Part shown: positions 8,209 through 15,960 of the stretch, in pieces
Layout: every line of letters starts with the position of its first letter
Numbering within the stretch: position 1 is the first letter of the stretch
Assembly: GCF_015182285.1 (NCBI RefSeq)
Contig: NZ_PRDM01000006.1
Location: 455,152-519,151, forward strand
Source of the DNA: Flavobacterium hungaricum
GTDB lineage: Bacteria > Bacteroidota > Bacteroidia > Flavobacteriales > Flavobacteriaceae
Direction: 5' to 3'
DNA: 64,000 nucleotides
Translations under genes and position numbers: made by a program
The notes under the pieces: model-generated
Seen by the model: the letters and a program-made list of their open reading frames with translations, nothing else
Told to the model about the DNA's origin: nothing
Databases searched by the model: none

Positions 8209-9048
8209 TTAAACCAACTTCAGTTTGTAAGTCACAAAACTCTGTGCCAAAAGCCCTGCTTTTGTATAATTAGAAACTCTGATTCTCGAATTTCCGATTT
8301 CGTAATACGGTGTGTTTTTTAGTTTTTTTAGTAATTTTTTATAATAGACATAAGCCGTATAAACGCCAAATTTTGCTTCTATCGGAAGTTTGATAATTCC
8401 TTCGAACGCAATATTAAAATCTTCTTCGATTTCGTTTATGATCGTATTTTTAGATTGTTCAGTAAAATTATTGAGATCAACTCCCGGAAAATAGTTTCGG
8501 TTTAGGAGTAAGTTATCGTCTTTCAAATCACGAAGAAAATTTACTTTCTGAAAAGCCGAACCTAATTTCATAGCTTCAAATTGAAGCTGTTCGTATTTTT
8601 GCTGATTTCCTTTTACAAAGACTTTTAAACACATAAGACCGACAACATCTGCCGAGCCGTAGATGTAGTCTTCGTACTCTGTCTGGGTATTGTAGGTCGA
8701 TTTGCTAAGATCGAGTTTCATACTTTTTAAAAAAGCCTGAATTAAATCGTCGGTAATATTATATTGCTTTACAGTCTGCTGAAACGAATTAAGAATGGGG
8801 TTTAGGCTGATATCACTATTTATTGCTTTGTAATATTCACTTTCAAAATCGTTGAGCAGTGTTTCTTTGTCAAAATCATGAAAAGAGTCTACAATTTCGT
8901 CTGCCAGACGTACAAATCCGTAAATGCTGTAAATGGCTTCGCGAATACTTGGCGAGAGCATTTTGACAGCTAAGGAAAATGAAGTGCTGTAATGTTGTGT
9001 GACCAGCTTACTGCATTTGAAAGAAACGGTGTCGAAAATTGATTTCAT
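8209..9048 (-). CDS. crtB: Phytoene synthase
   Basis: This 279-residue protein of the squalene/phytoene synthase family has both aspartate-rich motifs. The first is DEIVD at about residues 48-52 after an SIYGFVRLA helix; the second is DLKDD in the segment NFLRDLKDDN. These bind the diphosphates through magnesium. It condenses two geranylgeranyl diphosphates to phytoene in the cytoplasm or at the membrane face. The start overlaps the crtI stop by 4 bp, indicating translational coupling. Substrate specificity (phytoene rather than squalene) is supported by the coupling to crtI. Confidence 0.92.
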   Translation of the reverse strand: MKSIFDTVSFKCSKLVTQHYSTSFSLAVKMLSPSIREAIYSIYGFVRLADEIVDSFHDFDKETLLNDFESEYYKAINSDISLNPILNSFQQTVKQYNITDDLIQAFLKSMKLDLSKSTYNTQTEYEDYIYGSADVVGLMCLKVFVKGNQQKYEQLQFEAMKLGSAFQKVNFLRDLKDDNLLLNRNYFPGVDLNNFTEQSKNTIINEIEEDFNIAFEGIIKLPIEAKFGVYTAYVYYKKLLKKLKNTPYYEIGNSRIRVSNYTKAGLLAQSFVTYKLKLV

Positions 9049-10517
9049 TTTTTAGCTTTTAATGATTTTTGAATTAACTCTGCTGCTAGTTTTCCAGAAA
9101 TTAAAGCGGGAGGAACACCCGGGCCAGGAACGGTCAATTGTCCTGTAAAATATAAATTACGAACTTTTTTACTTTTTAGTTTAGGACGCAGAAAAGCCGT
9201 TTGCAATAGCGTATTGGCCATTCCGTATGCGTTGCCTTTGCAGGCGTTATAGTCGTTTACAAAATCGTTTTTACAGAATGATTTTTTAAAAATAATACTG
9301 CTTTTTATTTCTTGTTTGGTGATTTTTTCAAAACGGGAAATGATCTTGTTGAAATATGCTTCTCTAAGTTCCTCAGAATCGTTGATTCCTGGTGCGAGCG
9401 GAATTAAGAAAAAACCAGATTCCATTCCGTCAGGAGCAGCGGTTTGATCTGTCTTGGATGGAAAATTAGCATAGAATAATGGTTCGTCAGGCCATTTAGG
9501 TTTATCATAAATATCAACCGCATGCTGGTTAAAATCGGTATCAAAGAACAAAGCGTGATGCGAAATGTCTGCTATTTTTTTATTGAAACCTAAAAAGAAT
9601 AGGAGCGAAGAAGGCGCAAAAACTCTGCTTTGCCAATATTTTTCAGAATAGGCACGGTGTTCTTTTTCTAACAAGGTTTCGGTATGCTGATAATCGGCGC
9701 CGCTTAGAATAATGTCGGCAGGAATAAATTCTTTGTTTGAAATTATTCCGACAGCGGTTTTATTTTCTACAACTATTTTGTCAATGGCAGCATTGGTTTT
9801 GATTTTTACGCCAAGTTCCAGAGCCAGTTTTTGAATTCCGAGAACGACGTCGAACATTCCGGTTTTAGGATGCCAGGTTCCGAGACCGAAATCGGCATAA
9901 TTCATAAAATTATAAAAAGAAGGCGTTTTGGTTGGTTTGGCACCTAAAAATAAAACAGGAAATTCGAGAATCTGAATTAGTTTTTCATTTTTGAACTCTT
10001 TTCGGATATCTTGGCTTACAGATCCCAAAAACTGATTGAGTTTTAAAATTGTTTTGGGCGTGACCAATTCTAACGGAGAAATTCCAGGGCGATAAACCAG
10101 GTCTTTAATCGCAATATCATAGTTGCTTTTGGCGCTGTCGATAAATTTTTGCAGTTTTTTACCGCTTCCTTTTTCGATACTTTCAAAAGTTGCTTTTATT
10201 TCTTCAAGATTGTCGTAAATGGCAATAAAATCATCTGCGCCAAAGTAAACGCGATAGGCAGGATTGAGTTTTATAAGCTCATAGTAAGAGGCTGTTTTTT
10301 TGTTGAAGTCAGCAAAGAAACGGTCAAAAACATCGGGCATCCAATACCAGCTTGGTCCCATGTCAAAGGTAAAGCCATCTTCTTTAAACTGTCTGGCACG
10401 GCCGCCAATAGTTTCGTTTTTTTCGTAAATAGTAACATCGTTTCCTTGCTGAGCAAGGTAACAAGCGGCGGCTAAAGAAGAAAAGCCAGAACCTAGTATT
10501 GCGACAGTTTTTCTCAT
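9045..10517 (-). CDS. crtI: Phytoene desaturase
   Basis: This 490-residue FAD-dependent desaturase opens with the dinucleotide-binding motif GSGFSSLAAACYLAQQG at about residues 9-25, followed by YEKN and GGRARQF. It has FDMGPSWYWMPD and ends with the CrtI-specific FTGQLTVPGPGVPPALISG segment. It converts phytoene to lycopene by successive desaturations at the membrane. Length and both end motifs match CrtI; the alternative CrtN/CrtD desaturases are less likely next to crtB and crtZ. A TAnnTTTG box lies just before its start, so it may have its own promoter besides read-through from the MerR gene. Confidence 0.93.
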   Translation of the reverse strand: MRKTVAILGSGFSSLAAACYLAQQGNDVTIYEKNETIGGRARQFKEDGFTFDMGPSWYWMPDVFDRFFADFNKKTASYYELIKLNPAYRVYFGADDFIAIYDNLEEIKATFESIEKGSGKKLQKFIDSAKSNYDIAIKDLVYRPGISPLELVTPKTILKLNQFLGSVSQDIRKEFKNEKLIQILEFPVLFLGAKPTKTPSFYNFMNYADFGLGTWHPKTGMFDVVLGIQKLALELGVKIKTNAAIDKIVVENKTAVGIISNKEFIPADIILSGADYQHTETLLEKEHRAYSEKYWQSRVFAPSSLLFFLGFNKKIADISHHALFFDTDFNQHAVDIYDKPKWPDEPLFYANFPSKTDQTAAPDGMESGFFLIPLAPGINDSEELREAYFNKIISRFEKITKQEIKSSIIFKKSFCKNDFVNDYNACKGNAYGMANTLLQTAFLRPKLKSKKVRNLYFTGQLTVPGPGVPPALISGKLAAELIQKSLKAKK

Positions 10518-10525
10518 TTGTTTAA

Positions 10526-10533
10526 CAAATATA
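10526..10533 (-). promoter_or_regulatory. Candidate -7 promoter box for crtIB
   Basis: TATATTTG on the minus strand matches the Bacteroidota -7 consensus TAnnTTTG. It ends only 8 bp before the crtI start, so a transcript from here would be almost leaderless. A TTTG lies further upstream, but at shorter spacing than the usual -33 box. Tentative. Confidence 0.4.
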
Positions 10534-10556
10534 GAAAAACTTTAAACAAAATAAAA

Positions 10557-11456
10557 TTAGATCATGTTAATAGTTTCCTCCATCGAGTCAAAAATTCTGA
10601 TTCTGTCTGATAAAACCTTCTGATCGATGTGTTCTACCATTTTTCCCATCAGCCAGATTTCGTTATTTTTTTGAAGTAATTTTTGTCCCATAGATTTCAC
10701 ATATTGATTGATGACACTTCTGTCGGGCTGAATTGTCATAAAAGAAACAAACGTAATGTTTTCAAAATGTTTGGTTAAGTCCTGCAGGTTTTCAATTGGC
10801 ATGCTTTCTCCTAAATAAATGGTTTTGTAACCTTTATCCAGAATTTCGTATTGCAGGTATAACAAACCGATTTGGTGAATTTCATTTAGAGGGAGTGATA
10901 GAACAAAAATGCGATCTGTTCTGCTCGGTTTTCTAATTTGAAGACTTTCGGTATAAATCAATATTTTTTGTTTGATCAAGTGGCTCATAAAATGCTCATT
11001 TGCCGGGGTGATCGTTTCAGACTGCCATAACAATCCGAGTTCTTTTAAAAGAGGTAAAAAATGCTCTTTAAAAACTTCTTTAAAAGTCTTTTCGGAGATC
11101 AGCCAATCGAAAGTATTGAAAAACAACTCCTGATCAAAATTCATCATGGCCATTTTGAAAGAGGTGATGGCGTAGTTTTGAGAATTTTTCTTAGAAATAA
11201 TTTCGCGAACCAGCTGCGGAATTTTGTCCTCATGATAGGTTGCTATTTTAGAAATCTTATAACCGTATTCGTGCAATAACGTGATATTGAGTAGTTTTTG
11301 CAGATTCTGAAGGTTGTAAAGTCTAATGTTGGTGTCTGTTCGCATTGGTTCAAGAATGTTGTATCTCTTTTCCCAAATACGGATGGTATGCGCTTTTATT
11401 CCTGATAAGTTCTCAAGGTCTTTAATACTGAAAACAGTTTTAATGTTGTTTATCAT
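10557..11456 (-). CDS. MerR family regulator with CarH/LitR-like cobalamin-binding domain
   Basis: This 299-residue regulator has an N-terminal MerR winged helix (SIKDLENLSGIKAHTIRIWEKRY, residues 10-32), a central four-helix domain, and a C-terminal Rossmann-like B12-binding domain. It shows the signatures of CarH-type photoreceptors: W144 followed nine residues later by E154-H155 (the Wx9EH cap motif), and E192-x-H194-x-x-G197, the lower-ligand ExHxxG motif. The residue after the cap Trp is Gln; in Thermus CarH I recall a His there that ligates cobalt after illumination. By family, it should repress the downstream crtI-crtB genes in the dark with adenosylcobalamin. First gene of the light-associated run. 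Confidence 0.88.
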   Translation of the reverse strand: MINNIKTVFSIKDLENLSGIKAHTIRIWEKRYNILEPMRTDTNIRLYNLQNLQKLLNITLLHEYGYKISKIATYHEDKIPQLVREIISKKNSQNYAITSFKMAMMNFDQELFFNTFDWLISEKTFKEVFKEHFLPLLKELGLLWQSETITPANEHFMSHLIKQKILIYTESLQIRKPSRTDRIFVLSLPLNEIHQIGLLYLQYEILDKGYKTIYLGESMPIENLQDLTKHFENITFVSFMTIQPDRSVINQYVKSMGQKLLQKNNEIWLMGKMVEHIDQKVLSDRIRIFDSMEETINMI

Positions 11457-11475
11457 TTTTTGCGATTATGGTCAA

Positions 11476-11483
11476 CAAAAGTA
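11476..11483 (-). promoter_or_regulatory. Candidate -7 box and operator region for the MerR-crt cluster
   Basis: TACTTTTG on the minus strand fits TAnnTTTG and lies 19 bp before the MerR start. Immediately upstream (about 11484-11530) are three loosely similar AT-rich units on the minus strand containing TTTTTAATG, TTTTAAGG and ATTTAAG, spaced about 12 bp. CarH and CarA proteins bind short direct repeats, so this could be the operator. The repeats are weak. Confidence 0.35.
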
Positions 11484-11609
11484 AAATAAAATCTTAAATG
11501 GAACCTTAAAATTACATTAAAAAGATAGCAGATTAAGTGGTTTGTTTTGTAAAAATGCATTTTTTATATTAAAACATTGCTATTCTTTGCGTAAAATTTA
11601 ATGTTTCGA

Positions 11610-11651
11610 TAAAAAAAGAGCAATCTGCTTATGATAATTAGCAGATTGCTC
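11610..11651 (-). terminator. Hairpin terminator after the TPR gene
   Basis: A perfect 12-bp inverted repeat (GAGCAATCTGCT at 11618-11629 with 11640-11651) is followed on the minus strand by a T-run. It ends the TPR gene that stops at 11676. Confidence 0.85.
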
Positions 11652-11675
11652 CTAAAAGTGTTTTTTGGATTTTTG

Positions 11676-12176
11676 CTATTTACAGAATGTAGCTTTGTTT
11701 TTTGCGGCGCTTTGGCTGCCTAATTCGATTGCTTTAGTAAAATCTTGACAAGCTTTCTTCTTGTCGCCCATTTTATTATACGCCAAACCTCTCAAATTAT
11801 ACGCAATATAATCTTTGGGATTTATCCCTAAAGATGCCGAGCAGTCATCAACAGTTTCTTGATACTTTTGAAGTTTGTAATTGACATTGGCTCTGCCTGT
11901 AAAAGCATCAGCATTCATGATGTCTAAATCGATCGTTTTGGTAAAATCTGCAAGGGCACCTTTTAGATCATTGAGTTTAAGTTTTGCGACACCTCTGTTT
12001 TGATAGGCTTCTACAAATTTAGAATTCATGCTTATGGCTTTGGTGTAATCTGCAATAGCACCTTTTGTATTGCCGGCTTCAGCTTTTTTCATGGCTTTGT
12101 CAAAATAGCCGGTTGCAGATTGTGCCCACACAGAGCAAGAAAGCATCATAAGAGATGCAAGTAAAAAATGTTTCAT
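11676..12176 (-). CDS. Secreted tetratricopeptide repeat protein
   Basis: This 166-residue protein has a signal peptide (hydrophobic run ending SVWAQ) and then about three and a half TPR units. These include DKAMKKAEAGNTKGAIADYTKAI, VEAYQNRGVAKLKLNDLKGALADF and IAYNLRGLAYNKMGDKKKACQDF-type segments. Such domains mediate protein-protein contacts, here in the periplasm or at the outer membrane. No enzymatic domain is present. It is a single gene with its own terminator. The specific partner is unknown. Confidence 0.85.
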   Translation of the reverse strand: MKHFLLASLMMLSCSVWAQSATGYFDKAMKKAEAGNTKGAIADYTKAISMNSKFVEAYQNRGVAKLKLNDLKGALADFTKTIDLDIMNADAFTGRANVNYKLQKYQETVDDCSASLGINPKDYIAYNLRGLAYNKMGDKKKACQDFTKAIELGSQSAAKNKATFCK

Positions 12177-12297
12177 AAACTAATTTGGGATTAGTAGGTT
12201 AATTTGAATTTGAAACGAATTTAGCAAAGATTTGCTTTGTTGAGGCATTTATTTAATGAAATTATGGTTAATCCTTAATTGGGGCTTTCAAGAGGGC

Positions 12298-13335
12298 TTA
12301 ATCACAATAATATTCTATTTTTCGTTCTCTTATATACGTACTGGTGTTATTGGAAGTATAGGTTTTTTTGATCCAGTTATGACGTTCGTCGTAAAGGGTA
12401 TCAATTGTGGTAATGCTGTTTTTCTCCTCATCACTAGAGTCCCCTTGCATTTTCCATTTTGAAGTAATAGTTTTTGGAGTAGTAAAAGTTTTGTAGTAAT
12501 CTCGAATTTCTTTTTTGCCTTTGTAATAATACGTTATATCAGAAATAGAATCTTTGGCAGTGTAAAGGAATCTTGATTTTAGTAAAAAACTCTTATCATA
12601 TTCCTCTGTAATCTCCAGCGTGTAATTGGGTTTCTTTATTTTTTTGATTACTTCTTGATTATTGTAGTCTGGGTGTATTTTTGAAATAATAAGGGTGTCT
12701 TTTATTTTTTTATATTCGTAAATTACTTGTCTGTTGGGATAAAAAGACAATTGATTTTCGGATTTGAAAACAACACTTTCTCCAGTAGGATTTTCGGGAT
12801 TGAGATACAGCTCTTCTGTTAATTGGTTTTGTTTATTGTATTTGTAGAGTCTGTTATCGATAAGAGAATCATTTACAAAATGTTCTTGTTTCACTACAAG
12901 ATTATTTTTAAAATGATTAACGTATTTTTCTTTGTAATTGTCATTATTGATAAAGGTAGAATCTGGAAATTCGGTTTTGGAGCCAAAGTATTGACGGATA
13001 AAAATTTCGAAAGCACCTTCTTTTTTTTCTAAAACAGTTTTAATCCTTTCAAGCGAATCGAGTTCGATTATTCGGGTGAAATCATTTAATAATTTAGGAT
13101 AGAGTTTTACGATTGCTACTTTGCCTTTTTTGCTAAAAACCGTTTGAGATATCATTTTAGTGGTATCAACTTTAGAATCACTTTTGTTAAATTGATACTC
13201 TGTTAGGGTTATGTTTTTAACGCAGCCTTTAAAATCAATGTTTCGAGGAATAAGCCGATTTTTGTCTATCGTATTTAACTGTGAAAAATTGAATTGAAAG
13301 ACAAATAAAAGCAAAAGAGATAAAAGGTTTCTCAT
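12298..13335 (-). CDS. Hypothetical secreted protein
   Basis: This 345-residue protein has a clear signal peptide (hydrophobic core, cleavage near FNFSQ). The rest is rich in beta-prone, Tyr/Lys/Asn-rich segments with recurring patterns such as LYKYNKQNQLTEELYL and YEYKKI. These are reminiscent of the short YD/MORN-like beta repeats seen in Bacteroidota surface proteins. I recognise no defined domain. It stands alone, transcribed away from the ABC exporter across a terminator. Periplasmic or surface location is likely; function unknown. Confidence 0.7.
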   Translation of the reverse strand: MRNLLSLLLLFVFQFNFSQLNTIDKNRLIPRNIDFKGCVKNITLTEYQFNKSDSKVDTTKMISQTVFSKKGKVAIVKLYPKLLNDFTRIIELDSLERIKTVLEKKEGAFEIFIRQYFGSKTEFPDSTFINNDNYKEKYVNHFKNNLVVKQEHFVNDSLIDNRLYKYNKQNQLTEELYLNPENPTGESVVFKSENQLSFYPNRQVIYEYKKIKDTLIISKIHPDYNNQEVIKKIKKPNYTLEITEEYDKSFLLKSRFLYTAKDSISDITYYYKGKKEIRDYYKTFTTPKTITSKWKMQGDSSDEEKNSITTIDTLYDERHNWIKKTYTSNNTSTYIRERKIEYYCD

Positions 13336-13436
13336 TGATTTAAATCTAAAAGGTTGCGGTAAATCGTTTTGGGTTTAATCTTTCAAATGTAGTATTTCTT
13401 TTGTTATATAAGTGAGTTTGAGTATAGAATTAAACA

Positions 13437-13478
13437 AGAAGCGGAACAAAGAATAAACTAATTCTTTGCTCCGCTTTT
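13437..13478. terminator. Hairpin terminator after the ABC permease operon
   Basis: A 15-bp inverted repeat with one mismatch (AGCGGAACAAAGAAT at 13440-13454 with 13461-13475) lies between the permease stop and the next minus-strand gene, with T-rich sequence on both sides. Confidence 0.8.
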
Positions 13479-13495
13479 GACTAATTCAACATTTT

Positions 13496-15919
13496 TTATT
13501 CGTATTTTAAGTATTTTAGAATGTCTGCTTTTGCTGCTAAATAAGCACGTGATAAGACAATTAATAATGTTAAGGATAGTAAAATCACAAAACCGACAAT
13601 AAACGGAATGATGCTGATGTCAATTCTAAAAGCAAAATTTTCGAGCCATTTGGTCAGGAAATAAACGATTGGTAAAACTGCTACCGAAAAACCAATTAGA
13701 AAATACAAAATATACTGTTTGGATAATTCTTTTAATAAAACATTGGTTTCTGCACCCAGCGTTTTTCTGATCGCGATTTCTTTCATTCTCCTTTGAATGG
13801 AATAAGAAGCTAAAGCGAATAAACCGAACAGGGTAATCAGGATCACGACAATGTTAAGAATCGAAAACAAATTCTTTTGTTTGGTATACACTTCATAAGT
13901 TCTCGCGTATTGTTTGTCTACAAAATCGTATTTGAATGGATATTCAGCATCGACTTTTGTTTTCCAGAAACTTTCGATTTCCGCAATTGTATTTTCTATG
14001 TTTTCGGGTTTAATTTTTGCATAAACCATATTCATATTTTCTCCTAAATCCAAGGTTTTAATGTGGTAAAAGACCATCGGAGGCACGGCACTTTCCGGGC
14101 TTAATAAATTAAAATCTTTTACGATGCCAATAATTTTTAATTTCTGTCCTCTCATTAAGAATTCTTTTCCAATAGGATCTTTTATATTCATTAATTTCTG
14201 AGACGTTTCATTTATCATTACCGAGTTTATAGTATCGGATGCATATTTTGGATCAATTTCTCTTCCTTTCAGCATTTTTATTTTCAATAAATCCAACATT
14301 CCATAATCTATGCCTATAGAACGCTGTTTAAAAAGTACTTCGTTGTATAATACAGGATCTAAAGAATTGTCTGAACCATCAAATGAAAAGATTCCGGTTG
14401 AAACGTTATCGACACCTTTTATTTTGCTTAGTTCTTGTTTTATAGTATTGTATCGATTAAAGATTTTTGCGCCCGTATTTTCTCCTTCGTAGTATTTATG
14501 CGGGAAATTCAAATTGATGGCAAGGACCTGACTTCCTTTAAAACCTAAATCTTTATTGCTTAAATATTGAATTTGTTTGTAAACGATATTAGAACCAATG
14601 ATAAAAAAGGAGGCAATTGCAAATTGAAAAATCAGCATTCCGTTTCGAAGCCAGATTCCGTTTTTACTTCTTTCAAAATTGCCTTTCAATACATTTATAG
14701 TTTCAAAATTAGCAACATACAGCGCCGGAAATATTCCTGCAAGCAAAACAGTCGCGATAAAAATCAGGATTAATTGTAAGTAAAACTGACCTTGAATCAT
14801 CGTTAAATTTTTGCCCAAAAAGTTATTGTAAAACGGAAGCGTAACTTCTGCAAGCACCAAAGCCAGTAAAATCGAAAAAGAACTTATTAAAACGGTTTCA
14901 AAAATAAACTGTAAAACAATATCGCTTTTTGAAGCGCCCAAAACTTTGCGGACTCCCACTTCTTTGGCTCTTTTTATAGCATTTGCAGTCGCCAGATTGA
15001 TGTAATTGATGATGGACAAAATCAGAATTAGAACAGACAATCCGAACATGATTACCAAAAATTGATAGTTTCCTCTTCCCTCAGGATAACCGTCTATGCT
15101 AGAATGCAGTCTTGCGTCTGAAAGCGGTTCCATAAAAACCTTAAAATGCCCGACTTTCTTTTCCATTTCCTGATTGGTAAAACCGGCTTGTTTTGCATAG
15201 ACTACAATAATTTCGTTGTAATATGCTTTCTCCAGCAATTGTCTTGTCAATTCTGCTTTTGAGGGATCTTTCAATTTTACAAGAATTTTATACGAAAAAA
15301 GTCCGTGTTGAATTTTAGGATCCATTAAATCTTTCATTCTTCTAAGAACAATATGGGGTGCTAGAGAAGAATTGCCTGGAATTTTATAAATGGCATTTAC
15401 AGTGCAAATCGCATTTAAGCAGTTAATTTGCTGCCCGATCGGGTTATTACTTCCAAAAAGGCGCTGTGCAAGATTTTCAGAAATGGCAACACTATTTTCG
15501 CTCTCAAGCGGTTTAGAACTGTTTCCTTTTATAATTTTAAAAGGGAACAGCGAAAAGAAATCACTTTCGACATTGATAATTTTATCGACAAACTCTTTTT
15601 TTTCTTTATAAACAACTTTGTCTTTTTGATACCAGCTGTCGGCAAAAACGATGTTTGCCACATTAGGATCATTTTCCAGATAAGGTTTTAAACTTACAGG
15701 ATGTTCGGCCATTACCGGCATATCGGTTAACTGAACCAAAACTTGGTAAACATTGTCCTTTTCTGGATTCCAATTGTTGAAGCTGTGTTCATCGTTCCAG
15801 TAAAGCAAAGCGAAAATGATTCCGGCAATTCCAATGGCTAATCCCGAAATGTTTAAAGCCGAAAAAACTTTACTGTGCTTTAAATTGTAAATAAATATGT
15901 GAATATAATTGAGGATCAT
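13496..15919 (-). CDS. ABC transporter permease, MacB/FtsX type (second copy)
   Basis: This 807-residue membrane protein begins with a cytoplasmic end and a first membrane helix (VFSALNISGLAIGIAG). A MacB_PCD-type periplasmic domain follows, then an FtsX three-helix block (residues about 280-420), a second periplasmic domain, and a C-terminal FtsX block (about 675-790). RAKEVGVRKVLGASK and MKEIAIRKTLGAE are the coupling-helix motifs typical of the family. MacB-like systems power export or signal transfer from the inner membrane without transporting across it. It is a paralogue of the adjacent permease and follows it after 41 bp in the ATPase-permease-permease operon. Confidence 0.9.
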   Translation of the reverse strand: MILNYIHIFIYNLKHSKVFSALNISGLAIGIAGIIFALLYWNDEHSFNNWNPEKDNVYQVLVQLTDMPVMAEHPVSLKPYLENDPNVANIVFADSWYQKDKVVYKEKKEFVDKIINVESDFFSLFPFKIIKGNSSKPLESENSVAISENLAQRLFGSNNPIGQQINCLNAICTVNAIYKIPGNSSLAPHIVLRRMKDLMDPKIQHGLFSYKILVKLKDPSKAELTRQLLEKAYYNEIIVVYAKQAGFTNQEMEKKVGHFKVFMEPLSDARLHSSIDGYPEGRGNYQFLVIMFGLSVLILILSIINYINLATANAIKRAKEVGVRKVLGASKSDIVLQFIFETVLISSFSILLALVLAEVTLPFYNNFLGKNLTMIQGQFYLQLILIFIATVLLAGIFPALYVANFETINVLKGNFERSKNGIWLRNGMLIFQFAIASFFIIGSNIVYKQIQYLSNKDLGFKGSQVLAINLNFPHKYYEGENTGAKIFNRYNTIKQELSKIKGVDNVSTGIFSFDGSDNSLDPVLYNEVLFKQRSIGIDYGMLDLLKIKMLKGREIDPKYASDTINSVMINETSQKLMNIKDPIGKEFLMRGQKLKIIGIVKDFNLLSPESAVPPMVFYHIKTLDLGENMNMVYAKIKPENIENTIAEIESFWKTKVDAEYPFKYDFVDKQYARTYEVYTKQKNLFSILNIVVILITLFGLFALASYSIQRRMKEIAIRKTLGAETNVLLKELSKQYILYFLIGFSVAVLPIVYFLTKWLENFAFRIDISIIPFIVGFVILLSLTLLIVLSRAYLAAKADILKYLKYE

Positions 15920-15960
15920 ATTTTTTGGCGGTAAGGTTAATAAATGGAAGATGAAGTTTT

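Noticed and set aside
10149..10475. 108-codon plus-strand frame
   Set aside because: Antisense shadow of crtI.
15428..15691. Plus-strand frame inside the ABC permease
   Set aside because: Antisense shadow of a strongly conserved permease coding region.
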